The notes under the pieces are model-generated. The model was not told the DNA's origin, ran no database searches, and worked only from the letters and a program-made list of their open reading frames with translations. From contig CALXGN010000004.1 in the NCBI GenBank assembly GCA_944387865.1, positions 62,001 through 126,000 of the forward strand: 64,000 bases of DNA, given 5' to 3'. Every line of letters begins with the position of its first letter. The first letter of the stretch is position 1. Below, piece by piece: positions 50,303 through 59,162 of this stretch. The position numbers were made by a program, and so were the translations under genes. This stretch comes from Scatomorpha stercorigallinarum. Lineage in GTDB: Bacteria; Bacillota; Clostridia; Oscillospirales; Oscillospiraceae.

Positions 50303-51354
50303 CGGCGGCGAACGGGCTCTGGGGGCTTTTGCTGACGGGCAGCTTCCCCCTGCCCCCATCGGGGGCCGCGAGCGCTTATACGCCGGGGACGCCTTCGCCC
50401 ACGCCGCTGCCCACCCTGCCGCCGCCCACGCCCACGCCCACGCCGGCCGCTGCCGGCGCGGCGGAGACGGCAGGCCTCGTCCTGGAGACCTGGATGATCG
50501 CGGCGGGCGCGGCCGCGCTGGCGCTGATCATCGCCCTGACCGTGTTTTTCATCGTCCGCGCGCGCCGGCGGCGCGCCCCGGCGGCTTACGCGGGCGGCGT
50601 GACGCTCTCCGTGGGCAAGGTGCACGAGACCGGCGCGCGGGAGAGCCAGCAGGACTGCTTCGCCGTACTGCCGGAGGAGCTGTGGCCCGAGCACGGCCTG
50701 CTGGCCGTGGTGGCGGACGGCATGGGCGGCCTCGCGGACGGCGACAGGGTCAGCCAGTGCGCCGTGAGCGCTGTTTTTGACAGTTTCTGCAACGTCCAGG
50801 GCGAGCCGCAGCTGGTGCTGCTGGAGCTGCTGAGGCGGGCGAACAACGCCGTGAACGCCCTGCTGGGCCCCGGCGGGGCCTCGCGCAGCGGCTCCACGCT
50901 GGTGGCCGCGCTGGTACGAGACGGCTGCCTGAGCTTCGTCTCCGTGGGTGACAGCCGCATCGCCCTGCTGCGCGACGGCGCGCTCTATACGCTGGACCGC
51001 GAGCATGTTTACCGCAACGAGCTGCTGTGCGCGGCGGTGAACGGCGAGCGCAGCTTCGAGTCCGCCCTCAGCCACCCGCGCGCCGGCGGGCTCACGAGCT
51101 ATCTCGGCATGGGGCGGCTGAAATACGTCGATTTCCCCGCCGCGCCCATCGCGCTGATGCCCGGCGACCGCGTGGTGCTGATGAGCGACGGCGTCTATAA
51201 CGCCCTCGGCGTTTCCGAGCTGGCGGACGCGCTGCTGCTGCCGCCGGAGCAGGCGGCGGAGGAGATACGCCGCGCCGTGTCCGCCAAGGGCTACTCCACG
51301 CAGGACAACTACACCGCCGTCGTCATCGGCCTGGAGAGGGGGACGCGCGCATGA
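50299..51354 (+). CDS. Transmembrane PP2C-family protein phosphatase
   Basis: 351 residues. An N-terminal extracytoplasmic segment of about 60 residues is Pro/Thr/Ser-rich (TPSPTPLPTLPPPTPTPTP), followed by one helix (about 72-92, MIAAGAAALALIIALTVFFIV) and a cytoplasmic PPM phosphatase: GARESQQDCFAV, VVADGMGGLADGDRVSQ, VSVGDSRIALLRDG, LMSDGVYNALG and DNYTAVVIGL with the metal-binding Asp residues. It should remove phosphates from Ser/Thr on the kinases or FHA partners. Overlaps the next gene by 4 bases. Confidence 0.92.
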   Translation: MTAANGLWGLLLTGSFPLPPSGAASAYTPGTPSPTPLPTLPPPTPTPTPAAAGAAETAGLVLETWMIAAGAAALALIIALTVFFIVRARRRRAPAAYAGGVTLSVGKVHETGARESQQDCFAVLPEELWPEHGLLAVVADGMGGLADGDRVSQCAVSAVFDSFCNVQGEPQLVLLELLRRANNAVNALLGPGGASRSGSTLVAALVRDGCLSFVSVGDSRIALLRDGALYTLDREHVYRNELLCAAVNGERSFESALSHPRAGGLTSYLGMGRLKYVDFPAAPIALMPGDRVVLMSDGVYNALGVSELADALLLPPEQAAEEIRRAVSAKGYSTQDNYTAVVIGLERGTRA

Positions 51355-52064
51355 TACGCACGGCCAGCTATACGGACACCGGCGGCCGGCCGTACAACGA
51401 GGACTGCCTGGCGTTCATAGACCGCGGCGGCGCGCTCTGTGCCGTGGTGGCGGACGGCCTCGGCGGCCACGGCGGGGGCGAAAAGGCCTCCCGCGCGGCG
51501 GCGGAGTGCGTACAGGAGCTATGGAGCGGCGCCGTCAGCGAGACGGAGCTCGCCGCCCTGGTGCAGGCCGCGCACGGGCGCGTGCTCTCTATGCAGACGC
51601 GCGCCTGCGCCATGAAGACCACCATCACCGTCCTTGCGCTCGGCGGCGGCCGCGCCGCCTGGACCCATGTGGGCGATTCGAGGATATATCACTTCCACAA
51701 CGGCGCGCTGGTGTTCCAGACGCGCGACCACAGCGCTTCGCAGATCGCCGTGATGCTGGGCAATATCACGCCCGACCAAATTCGCTTCCACGAGGACCGC
51801 GCGCGCATCTACCGCGCGCTGGGCCAGGACGGCGAGCTGAAGGTGGAGACGCACGCCGAGACGCTGGAAAAGGGCGCCCATGCCTTCCTCATGTGTACGG
51901 ACGGCTTCTGGGAGTACGTGCTGGAAGACGAGATGTGCGCCGACCTGTCCGCCGCTCAGGGCCCCGAAGAGTGGCTGGGGCTGATGCGCGCGCGGCTCGC
52001 GCAGCGCGTGCCGGGAAATAACGACAACAACACAGCCGCCGCCGTGTGGCTGGAGACAGAATGA
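51351..52064 (+). CDS. Soluble PP2C-family protein phosphatase
   Basis: 237 residues. Complete PPM set: GGRPYNEDCLAF, AVVADGLGGHGGGEKAS, WTHVGDSRIYHFHNG, MCTDGFWEYV and DNNTAAAVWLE. Unlike its neighbour it has no membrane segment. Two phosphatases in tandem with different location suggest that different pools are dephosphorylated. 16 bases to the next gene. Confidence 0.93.
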   Translation: MIRTASYTDTGGRPYNEDCLAFIDRGGALCAVVADGLGGHGGGEKASRAAAECVQELWSGAVSETELAALVQAAHGRVLSMQTRACAMKTTITVLALGGGRAAWTHVGDSRIYHFHNGALVFQTRDHSASQIAVMLGNITPDQIRFHEDRARIYRALGQDGELKVETHAETLEKGAHAFLMCTDGFWEYVLEDEMCADLSAAQGPEEWLGLMRARLAQRVPGNNDNNTAAAVWLETE

Positions 52065-52080
52065 ATCTGGGGGGTCAGAT

Positions 52081-53406
52081 ATGAAAAGCAAGAAGATCAT
52101 CAGCATCGCCCTGACGGCCATCCTTGCGCTGGGGTTGCTCTCGCTCTCCGCCTGCGGCGTGGACATCCGCGATACGCGCAGCGGCGTCGTCCGCTTCGTC
52201 GCCCTGCTGCCGGAGATGGGCATCATGAGCTCGGACGGCACCATCTCCTATGACGCCGGCTACTACACCGGCTCCGGCTTCGGCGTGGGCGAGGCCGGCG
52301 AGCCCACGGACATATTCATCACCAACAGCCACGTGGTGGCGGACACCGTGCCCGTTTTCAGCGAGAGCGGGGACTACCTGGGCGACGTGGCCGCCCCCGC
52401 CGTCAACCTCTACATCCTCACCAGCGACCTCGCCTGGGACCCCGCCACGGGCACGCTGGACACCAGCCAGTGCATCCCCTGCTCCATACTCTACTACTCC
52501 GAGACGCTTTACCCCGACTATGCCGTCATCCAGGCCGCGCAGGCGCCGGCCGACCGCATCGCCCTGCCCATACTGCCGGATGAGGAGGCCGTCAGCGAGC
52601 TTGACCGCGTCTACGCCCTCGGCTACCCCGGCAGCAGCGACGACACGGAGGAGGGTTTCTGGGGCCGGCAGATACTCGGCACCGTCGCCAGCTCCACGAT
52701 GACGGACGGCAGCGTCTCCCGCTTCACCACCGGCGCCACCTTCGGCAACACCCGCCTCATCCAGCACACGGCCCAGCTCAACCACGGCAACTCCGGCGGC
52801 CCGCTGCTCAATGAGGACGGCCAGGTCATCGGCATCAACACCTACGGCGCGGGCGGCGACGTCTCCACCGGCGACGTGAACTCCTACTACGCCGTGCGCG
52901 TCAGCTACGCATCCGACATGCTCGACCAGCTGGGCATCGAATACGACACCAGCTGGGGAAGCAACTGGCTGCTCTTCGTCCTCATCGGCCTGGGCGCGCT
53001 TATCCTGATTGCACTGCTGGCGCTCGCCATCAAAAAGCTCGTCCCAAAGGGCGGCAAAAAGCGCAAAAAGCCCGCTCCCGGCAGCGACCTGCGCGTGCAG
53101 TGCGTCTCCGGCTGCTTCGCCGGGCGGCGGTTCGAGATCGGCCGCCAGCTTCGCATGGGCCGCGACCCCAACCGCAACGACCTGGTGTTCCCGCCGCAGA
53201 CCCAGGGCGTCAGCAGCGTCCACTGCATGCTGATGCTGACGGAGGGCAAGCTCTATCTGCAGGACCTCGGCTCCACCTACGGCACGTTCCTCAGCGACGG
53301 GCGCAAGCTCTCGCCCAGCCAGGCGGTCGAGCTCAGGGAGGGCGACAGCTTCTCCCTCGGCTCGCAGCGCGAGCGCTTCATCGTCACCGGCAGGGGAGGT
53401 ATGTGA
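52081..53406 (+). CDS. Trypsin-like serine protease fused through a membrane helix to an FHA domain
   Basis: 441 residues. Lipoprotein-type signal ending LSLSAC (Cys25), so the following domain is outside. Trypsin/DegP-like protease core (about 35-285) with His84 (TNSHVVAD), Asp146 (YPDYAVI) and Ser238 (HGNSGGPLL). A helix at 296-317 crosses the membrane, then a Lys/Arg patch and a cytoplasmic FHA domain (about 338-435; LRMGRDPNRNDLVF, SSVHCMLML, STYGTFLSDG). It physically connects outside proteolysis to phosphothreonine binding inside. A DegP-type PDZ domain is absent. 1 base to the kinase gene. Confidence 0.93.
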   Translation: MKSKKIISIALTAILALGLLSLSACGVDIRDTRSGVVRFVALLPEMGIMSSDGTISYDAGYYTGSGFGVGEAGEPTDIFITNSHVVADTVPVFSESGDYLGDVAAPAVNLYILTSDLAWDPATGTLDTSQCIPCSILYYSETLYPDYAVIQAAQAPADRIALPILPDEEAVSELDRVYALGYPGSSDDTEEGFWGRQILGTVASSTMTDGSVSRFTTGATFGNTRLIQHTAQLNHGNSGGPLLNEDGQVIGINTYGAGGDVSTGDVNSYYAVRVSYASDMLDQLGIEYDTSWGSNWLLFVLIGLGALILIALLALAIKKLVPKGGKKRKKPAPGSDLRVQCVSGCFAGRRFEIGRQLRMGRDPNRNDLVFPPQTQGVSSVHCMLMLTEGKLYLQDLGSTYGTFLSDGRKLSPSQAVELREGDSFSLGSQRERFIVTGRGGM

Positions 53407-53407
53407 T

Positions 53408-55780
53408 ATGGCGGCCTATTGCCCGCACTGCATGTTCCCGACGGATACGCCCTATTGCCCCAACTGCGGCCAGAGCACCAGCTGGCAGCCCGGCGAGGGC
53501 CAGCTGCACGCCGGCACTGTGCTGAACGGCAGCGGGCTGCACCGCTATATGACGGGCGCCGCCATCGGCCAGGGCGGTTTTGGCATCACCTACATCGCCG
53601 TTGACATGGACAGCGGCGAGCGCGTGGCCGTCAAGGAGTGCTTCCCCACCCAGTGCGCCCAGCGCGGCGTGAACGGCGTCGCCGTGGAGGCCAGGAGCGG
53701 CTTTGAGCAGACGCTGCAGGGCGCGCTGGAGAGCTTCCTCGAGGAGGCGCGGCTGCTCGCGCGGCAGGGCGCCCTCGCGTCCATCGTGCAGGTGCGCGAC
53801 TTTTTCCGCGCCAACGGCACGGCCTATCTGGTGATGGAGTACCTCGACGGCGCGACGCTAAAAAACATGATGTGCACGGGCGGCGTGATACCGGCGCAGG
53901 AGCTGCTGCGCCGCCTGCGCCCGCTGATAGGCGACCTGGGGCGGCTGCACGCCTCGGGCGTCATCCACCGCGACATCAGCCCCGACAACCTGATGTGGAT
54001 GCCCTCCGGCGGCATCAAGCTGCTCGACTTCGGCTGCGCCCGCTCCATGGAGAACGGCAAAAGCATGAGCGTGCAGCTCAAGCACGGCTTCGCCCCCGTC
54101 GAGCAGTACCAGACGCGCGGGCAGGGCCCCTGGACGGATATTTACGCCCTCTGCGCCACCATCTACTACTGCACCACCGGCCGCCTGCCCACGCCCGCCG
54201 TCGAGCGGCTGGAGGGCGGGGAGCTGACCGCGCCCACGGCGCTGGGCTCGGACCTGACGCCCAGGCAGGAGGCGGCGCTGCTCTGGGGCATGGAGGTGCA
54301 GCCGGCCCGCCGCCCGCAGGCCATGGAGGACCTGGCCGCCGCGCTCTATGCGGGCCCGGCGGAGGACGGCGGCAGGGAAGGCGGCCGCCGGCGCGAAAAA
54401 ACCGGCGGGAACGGCTATACACCGCCCGAGGAGGAGAAAAAGCGCGACGTGCGCAGCGGAGGGCTCCCGGCGCGCACCCGGCGCATCGCCGCCATCGCGG
54501 CCGCCGCGGCGGCCGTGGCCGTCATCGCCATCGTGCTCGCCATCAGCGGCCTGTTCGGCGGCGATGACAGGGACGTGGGGGCGCCTGTACAGCCCGCCGT
54601 CACCGGCGCGCCCGGGCTCTCGCTCGCGCCCAGCGCCGTCCCCAGTTCCGTTCCCAGCCCCACGCCAGAGCCCACTCCCACGCCCGTCGTGCCCGACGGC
54701 GTGACGGAGGACGGCTATGAGTACGTGCTCGGCGGGGATTCCGCCACGGTCGTCGGCTACACCGGCAATGAGACAGCGCTCGCCCCGCCGGAGGAGATCG
54801 AGGGGCTGCCCGTGCGCGCCATCGGCGAGGGGGCCTTCAGCGGCAACAGCTATGCCGAGCAGCTGATATTGCCGGAGGGGCTGGAGGAGATCGGCGCGGA
54901 GGCCTTCGCTGGCTGCACGTCGCTCACCTGCGTGATCGTATTCAGCGGCGCCCGGGTGGCCGAGGGCGCTTTCAGCGGCTGCCCCGTGCGCGCGGTGCAG
55001 CAGATGGAGAGCGGATACGTGACGGAAACGGAGCTTTACGACATCTGGGGGCTCGAGGGCGACGTGCGTGTGTTCACATTCGGCGAGGACACGGGCGACG
55101 GCAGCCTGGTGCTGGTGTACGTGGACGATGCGGGCATCGTCTACGCCCTGGCCGACAGCTCCAACGCCGTCATCATGGATTTCCCCAACGACGCTGATGA
55201 GATCATCCCGCAGACGAGCGTCAGCGAGTTCCCCGTCACCTGGATCAACGAAAACGCCGCGGACGGCCTGGACGGCGTGCCCGACTACTGGCTGCGCGGG
55301 GACATCCTCTTCCCGCAGGAGCTCATGTATTCCCTGGAGATGAACATATACGAAGATGCCGACGGCGTCAGCCTCAGCGCGTCCTGGTTCATGTCGAACG
55401 CGCTGGCCATCCTCATGGAGGAGGCGCGCGCGGAAGACGGCGTCACGGAGGCCATCGCGCCCAACGAGGCCCTCACGCGCGCGTGCATGGCGCGCGCCGC
55501 CGAGCTCGCGGAGAGCTTCACCACGGAGCGGCCGGACGGCAGCGACTGGGGCGACGCGCTGCGCGAATACGAGGTCGATTGGGCGAACGCCTGGCAGTTC
55601 ATAAGGTCCTTCGGCAGCTATGAGGACGGCGAGGCGCTGGGTGAATACCTGTTGGAAGTCGCGCAGCAGTTCGCCGCTTACGACGAGGACATCAGCGGCT
55701 ACTACGACGGCGTCGGCGTGGCCATGTCTGTCGGCGAGGACGGCACGTATTATATCTGCTGCATCGCCACCGCCGCGTGA
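53408..55780 (+). CDS. Zinc-ribbon Ser/Thr kinase with BspA-type repeat and CAP-like ectodomain
   Basis: 790 residues. Zinc ribbon C5/C8/C17/C20; kinase with GQGGFG (54-59), VAVKECFP (Lys76), HRDISPDN (Asp189, Asn194) and DFG (207-209). A Pro/Glu/Lys linker precedes a helix at about 358-380 and a Pro/Thr stalk. Outside: a BspA-like leucine-rich unit (about 470-530; GAFSGNSYAEQLILPEGLEEIGAEAFAGC) and a C-terminal CAP/SCP-like domain (about 655-790; RACMARAAELAESFTTERPDGSDW). The CAP part lacks the usual His/Glu surroundings, so it probably binds rather than cuts. Receptor kinase of the island. Confidence 0.92.
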   Translation: MAAYCPHCMFPTDTPYCPNCGQSTSWQPGEGQLHAGTVLNGSGLHRYMTGAAIGQGGFGITYIAVDMDSGERVAVKECFPTQCAQRGVNGVAVEARSGFEQTLQGALESFLEEARLLARQGALASIVQVRDFFRANGTAYLVMEYLDGATLKNMMCTGGVIPAQELLRRLRPLIGDLGRLHASGVIHRDISPDNLMWMPSGGIKLLDFGCARSMENGKSMSVQLKHGFAPVEQYQTRGQGPWTDIYALCATIYYCTTGRLPTPAVERLEGGELTAPTALGSDLTPRQEAALLWGMEVQPARRPQAMEDLAAALYAGPAEDGGREGGRRREKTGGNGYTPPEEEKKRDVRSGGLPARTRRIAAIAAAAAAVAVIAIVLAISGLFGGDDRDVGAPVQPAVTGAPGLSLAPSAVPSSVPSPTPEPTPTPVVPDGVTEDGYEYVLGGDSATVVGYTGNETALAPPEEIEGLPVRAIGEGAFSGNSYAEQLILPEGLEEIGAEAFAGCTSLTCVIVFSGARVAEGAFSGCPVRAVQQMESGYVTETELYDIWGLEGDVRVFTFGEDTGDGSLVLVYVDDAGIVYALADSSNAVIMDFPNDADEIIPQTSVSEFPVTWINENAADGLDGVPDYWLRGDILFPQELMYSLEMNIYEDADGVSLSASWFMSNALAILMEEARAEDGVTEAIAPNEALTRACMARAAELAESFTTERPDGSDWGDALREYEVDWANAWQFIRSFGSYEDGEALGEYLLEVAQQFAAYDEDISGYYDGVGVAMSVGEDGTYYICCIATAA

Positions 55781-55786
55781 ATGCAC

Positions 55787-55815
55787 TTGAACACGTCCGG
55801 AGGAACAAGTATAAT
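55787..55815 (+). promoter_or_regulatory. Promoter of the second kinase
   Basis: TTGAAC (55787-55792), 17-bp spacer, perfect TATAAT (55810-55815). It begins 7 bases after the previous stop, so the second kinase can be expressed independently. Confidence 0.75.
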
Positions 55816-55850
55816 GAGAACATATGACGCAATGAAGGGAGGCGCGGCGT

Positions 55851-58800
55851 GTGGACCGGAGGGATAAATACTGCCCATACTGCATGAGCCTCCTCAGCGA
55901 GGAGGGCCCCTGCCCCAGCTGCGGCCTCACCTCGGGCACGTATATGCCCATGCCGCACCACCTGCCTCCCGGCACCGTGCTCATGGACCGCTATCTCGTG
56001 GGCCGCGTGCTGGGGGAGGGCGGCTTCGGCATCACCTACATCGGCTGCGACCTGAAGCTGGAGCTGAAAGTCGCCATCAAGGAATATTTCCCCACCACCT
56101 GGGTCTCGCGCCACGCGGACGTCTCGCAGGAGGTACACTGCTACGCGGGCGCGCAGGGGAACTACGACAAGGGCCGCCGGCGCTTCCTCTATGAGGCGCG
56201 GACGATGGCAAAAATGGACAAACAGCCGGAGATCGTCTCCGTGCGCGACTTTTTTGAGGCCAACAATACCGTCTATATCGTCATGGAGTACGTGGACGGC
56301 ACGACATTCAAGGAACTCGTGACGCAGCGCGGCGGGCGCATACCCGCCGGCGAGCTGCTGCACATGATCGAGCCGCTCTTTTCCGCGCTCGGCGCGATGC
56401 ACTCCGCGGGGCTCATACACCGCGACATCAGCCCCGACAACCTGATGCTGGAGCGCGGCGCGGTGCGGCTGCTGGACTTCGGCTGCGCGCGCGAATCGGC
56501 CCAGGGCGACGAGACCATGACCATCACGCTCAAGCACGGCTACGCGCCCATCGAACAATACCAGCACAAGGGCCAGGGCCCCTGGACGGACGTCTACGGC
56601 CTCTCGGCCACCATCTACTACTGCCTCACAGGCAAAACGCCGCCGCAGGCGCTCGACCGCCTGCTGGACGACGACCTCATCCGCCCGCGCAGCCTGGGCG
56701 TGGAGCTGACGGAAAGGCAGGAGCGCGCGCTGCTGCGCGGCATGGGCATAAAGCAGCACCAGCGCTTCCAGAACGTGGAAGAACTGCACACGGCGCTCTA
56801 CGAGGGCGTGTTCCCGCCGGAGCCGCCGAAGCCGGAGCCGCCCGAACCGCCCGAGCCGCCCGAGCCGCCCGAGCCGCCCACGCCCCCGCAGCCACCGCAG
56901 CCGGCAAAAAAGCCCGCGCGGCGGCTCTATCCGGGCCTTGCCGCGGCGGCAGCCGCGCTGCTCATCCTCGCGCTGGCGCTCATCCCCCGCGGCGGGGAGG
57001 ACGTGACCGTGCCCTCCGCCCTGCCCACGGCGGCGGAGACCGCCCCGGCGCAGACGCCGGAGGCTGAGGCCCTGCCTGACTTTGACAGCCTCTTTGCCGA
57101 CGCCGTCACGGCGGGGCCGGAGGATATCCTCACGCTGCTCGAAAACGGCAGCGTCGGCGCCATCTCCATCAGCGATGACTGCTTCATCGGCAGCAGCACC
57201 GTCATCGACAAGCCCGTCCATATCCCGGAGGGCGCCAGCCTGGACATCCGCAACATCATCACGCTCGGCGAAAACGCCGTCCTCTGGGTGGAGGGCGCCG
57301 TCACAGGCATGGATGGCGCGCTCATCGCCGGCGAAGGCCGCCTGGTGGCCGCTGCCGGCTGCGACATCGGCGCCGCCGTCTGCCTGCAAGAGGGCAGGCT
57401 GCTCGCCGGGCCGGACGGGGAGCTGGGCGCGCTGAACGGCAGCGTTTACACCATCCCGGCCCTGCCGGCGGACGCCGTCAGCGTGAGCAACATCGACGAG
57501 CTGAGCCAGGCCCTGGCCATGGGCAGCTCCGTGCTCGTGGAGGGCGATATCGAGCTCACGTCGGATGTGGAAGCCAGGTCGGCCGTGTATGTCGCCGGGG
57601 GCGCGGCGCTCAGCGGCGAGGGCAAACTGCTCATGAGCGGCGCGCCGTTCGTCAATCGCGGTACGGTCAGCTGCAATGTCTGGCTGGGCTGGGGCGAGGA
57701 TGCGGTGTTCGTCAACGAGGGGAGCGTCTCGTCTGCCGAGGTCTGGCTGGACGAGGGCGCCGGCTTTGCCGTCAACCGCGGCGAGCTGCTGCCCACGGGC
57801 CAGGTGGTGCTCTTCAGGGACTTTATAAACTTTGGCAGCGTCAGCCTCGATGCGGAGGGCAGCGTGGTCACCAGCGACGGCGCGCTCACCATAAACGCCG
57901 GCACCATCGACGTGCAGCAGGGCGCCTATCAGCCCATGGGGCCCGTTTTCAACTGCGGGACGCTGCGCGTGGCCGGCTACATGAACAATTCCAACTACCT
58001 CACGAACGACGGCGAGCTGCGCGTGGCCGCCGGCGGGTACTTGGACAACATGGGCGTCATCGACATGTACGACGGCTCTCCGCTGCTTGCCGTGGAGGAG
58101 GGCGCGGAGCTGAACTCGTACGCCGGCGTGATACTGCACCGCGACCAGACGGTCATCGAAGGGCAGATAGAAGGCCCTGTCTGGGGCGTGGACTTCTCGC
58201 TCATCGACGGCGACGCCGAGCGCGCCTATGTGGGCAGCGAGGAGGAGCTGCTGGCGGCCCTCGCAGACCCCGCGGTGGAGTGCGTGGTCATCAACGGCGG
58301 CGTGCGCTTCACCCAGCCGCGCACATTTACCAAAACGGTGTATATCGAGGGCGGGGGCAGCCTGCTGGTGCCGTCGGGCATGTCCCTCACCGTGGACGGG
58401 ACGGTGCTCTGCGTCAACGGCGTGCTCTACTGCGACGACCTGACGGTGCGCAGCGGCGGCATGGCGGAGTTCCTCTGCGACTGGCGCGGCCTGGGCGACG
58501 GCGGCAGGCTGACGCTCGAGGACGGCTCCTGGGCCTACACGCGCCATTCGTCGCTGTCCTTCACGGAGGTATCCCTCGGCCAGGGCTCGATGCTCGTCTA
58601 CAACAACGGGAGCAGCATCTCCCTGCGCAGCGCGGAGATCAGCGGCGGCACGCTGGCCATCGCCGCCGGCATGGACGTCCCGCAGCTCACGGCGGACATC
58701 AGCTCCGGCGGGCGCATGATAAACGTCGCCCCCGTCAACGTGGCCGCGGGCGAGCTCAGCATAGCGGGCGGCAGCCTGATGTTCATGAACGACGACTTCG

Positions 58801-59108
58801 CGCTCGACGCCGGGCGCCTGGAGGTGGACGCGGAGAGCACGCTCGTGCTGCGCCCGCGGCTCGCGCTGGGCGCGGAGGCCGTGCTGGAGAACCGCGGCGT
58901 CGTCTCCTTCGAGGGGTTGAACGCCGTCTACTGCACGGAGATCGCCGGCGTGCTGGAAAACTACGGCGAGCTCAGGCTGGGAAATCCGGTCACCGTGCGC
59001 GGCGGGCTCGTGAACGAGGGCACGATCGTCACCAACGACCGCTCGTGGTCCATCCGGCTGGAGGGCGGCGAGCTCAGCGGCAGCGGCGGCTTCCGCCCCT
59101 TCGAGTGA
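55851..59108 (+). CDS. Zinc-ribbon Ser/Thr kinase with large repetitive ectodomain
   Basis: 1085 residues, GTG start after AAGGGAGG. Zinc ribbon C8/C11/C21/C24; kinase with GEGGFG (55-60), VAIKEYFP (Lys77), HRDISPDN (His190, Asp192) and DFG (Asp209). A proline-rich linker with PEP/PPEP repeats (about 323-350) leads to a helix at about 362-382. The about 700-residue ectodomain repeats short beta units (VLVEGDIELTSD, VFVNEGSVSSAEVWLDEG, LTINAGTIDVQQG, LVNEGTIVTNDRSW), rich in Val/Gly/Asn, as in right-handed beta-helix surface proteins. Likely senses a surface polymer or contact. Confidence 0.92.
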   Translation: MDRRDKYCPYCMSLLSEEGPCPSCGLTSGTYMPMPHHLPPGTVLMDRYLVGRVLGEGGFGITYIGCDLKLELKVAIKEYFPTTWVSRHADVSQEVHCYAGAQGNYDKGRRRFLYEARTMAKMDKQPEIVSVRDFFEANNTVYIVMEYVDGTTFKELVTQRGGRIPAGELLHMIEPLFSALGAMHSAGLIHRDISPDNLMLERGAVRLLDFGCARESAQGDETMTITLKHGYAPIEQYQHKGQGPWTDVYGLSATIYYCLTGKTPPQALDRLLDDDLIRPRSLGVELTERQERALLRGMGIKQHQRFQNVEELHTALYEGVFPPEPPKPEPPEPPEPPEPPEPPTPPQPPQPAKKPARRLYPGLAAAAAALLILALALIPRGGEDVTVPSALPTAAETAPAQTPEAEALPDFDSLFADAVTAGPEDILTLLENGSVGAISISDDCFIGSSTVIDKPVHIPEGASLDIRNIITLGENAVLWVEGAVTGMDGALIAGEGRLVAAAGCDIGAAVCLQEGRLLAGPDGELGALNGSVYTIPALPADAVSVSNIDELSQALAMGSSVLVEGDIELTSDVEARSAVYVAGGAALSGEGKLLMSGAPFVNRGTVSCNVWLGWGEDAVFVNEGSVSSAEVWLDEGAGFAVNRGELLPTGQVVLFRDFINFGSVSLDAEGSVVTSDGALTINAGTIDVQQGAYQPMGPVFNCGTLRVAGYMNNSNYLTNDGELRVAAGGYLDNMGVIDMYDGSPLLAVEEGAELNSYAGVILHRDQTVIEGQIEGPVWGVDFSLIDGDAERAYVGSEEELLAALADPAVECVVINGGVRFTQPRTFTKTVYIEGGGSLLVPSGMSLTVDGTVLCVNGVLYCDDLTVRSGGMAEFLCDWRGLGDGGRLTLEDGSWAYTRHSSLSFTEVSLGQGSMLVYNNGSSISLRSAEISGGTLAIAAGMDVPQLTADISSGGRMINVAPVNVAAGELSIAGGSLMFMNDDFALDAGRLEVDAESTLVLRPRLALGAEAVLENRGVVSFEGLNAVYCTEIAGVLENYGELRLGNPVTVRGGLVNEGTIVTNDRSWSIRLEGGELSGSGGFRPFE

Positions 59109-59123
59109 CAAAAATATGCGCAA

Positions 59124-59156
59124 AAAGGCCCCGGGGAGCCCCGGGGCCTTTGTTTT
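59124..59156. terminator. Bidirectional terminator at the end of the island
   Basis: 12-13-bp stem (59124-59136/59139-59151) followed by TTTGTTTT on the plus strand, between the kinase and the convergent HTH gene. Confidence 0.85.
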
Positions 59157-59162
59157 ATGCGC

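Noticed and set aside
55692..59123. A 1143-codon open frame on the minus strand opposite the second kinase
   Set aside because: It is a shadow in GC-rich sequence: composition is Arg/Ala/His-rich and the plus-strand kinase has all motifs and a promoter.
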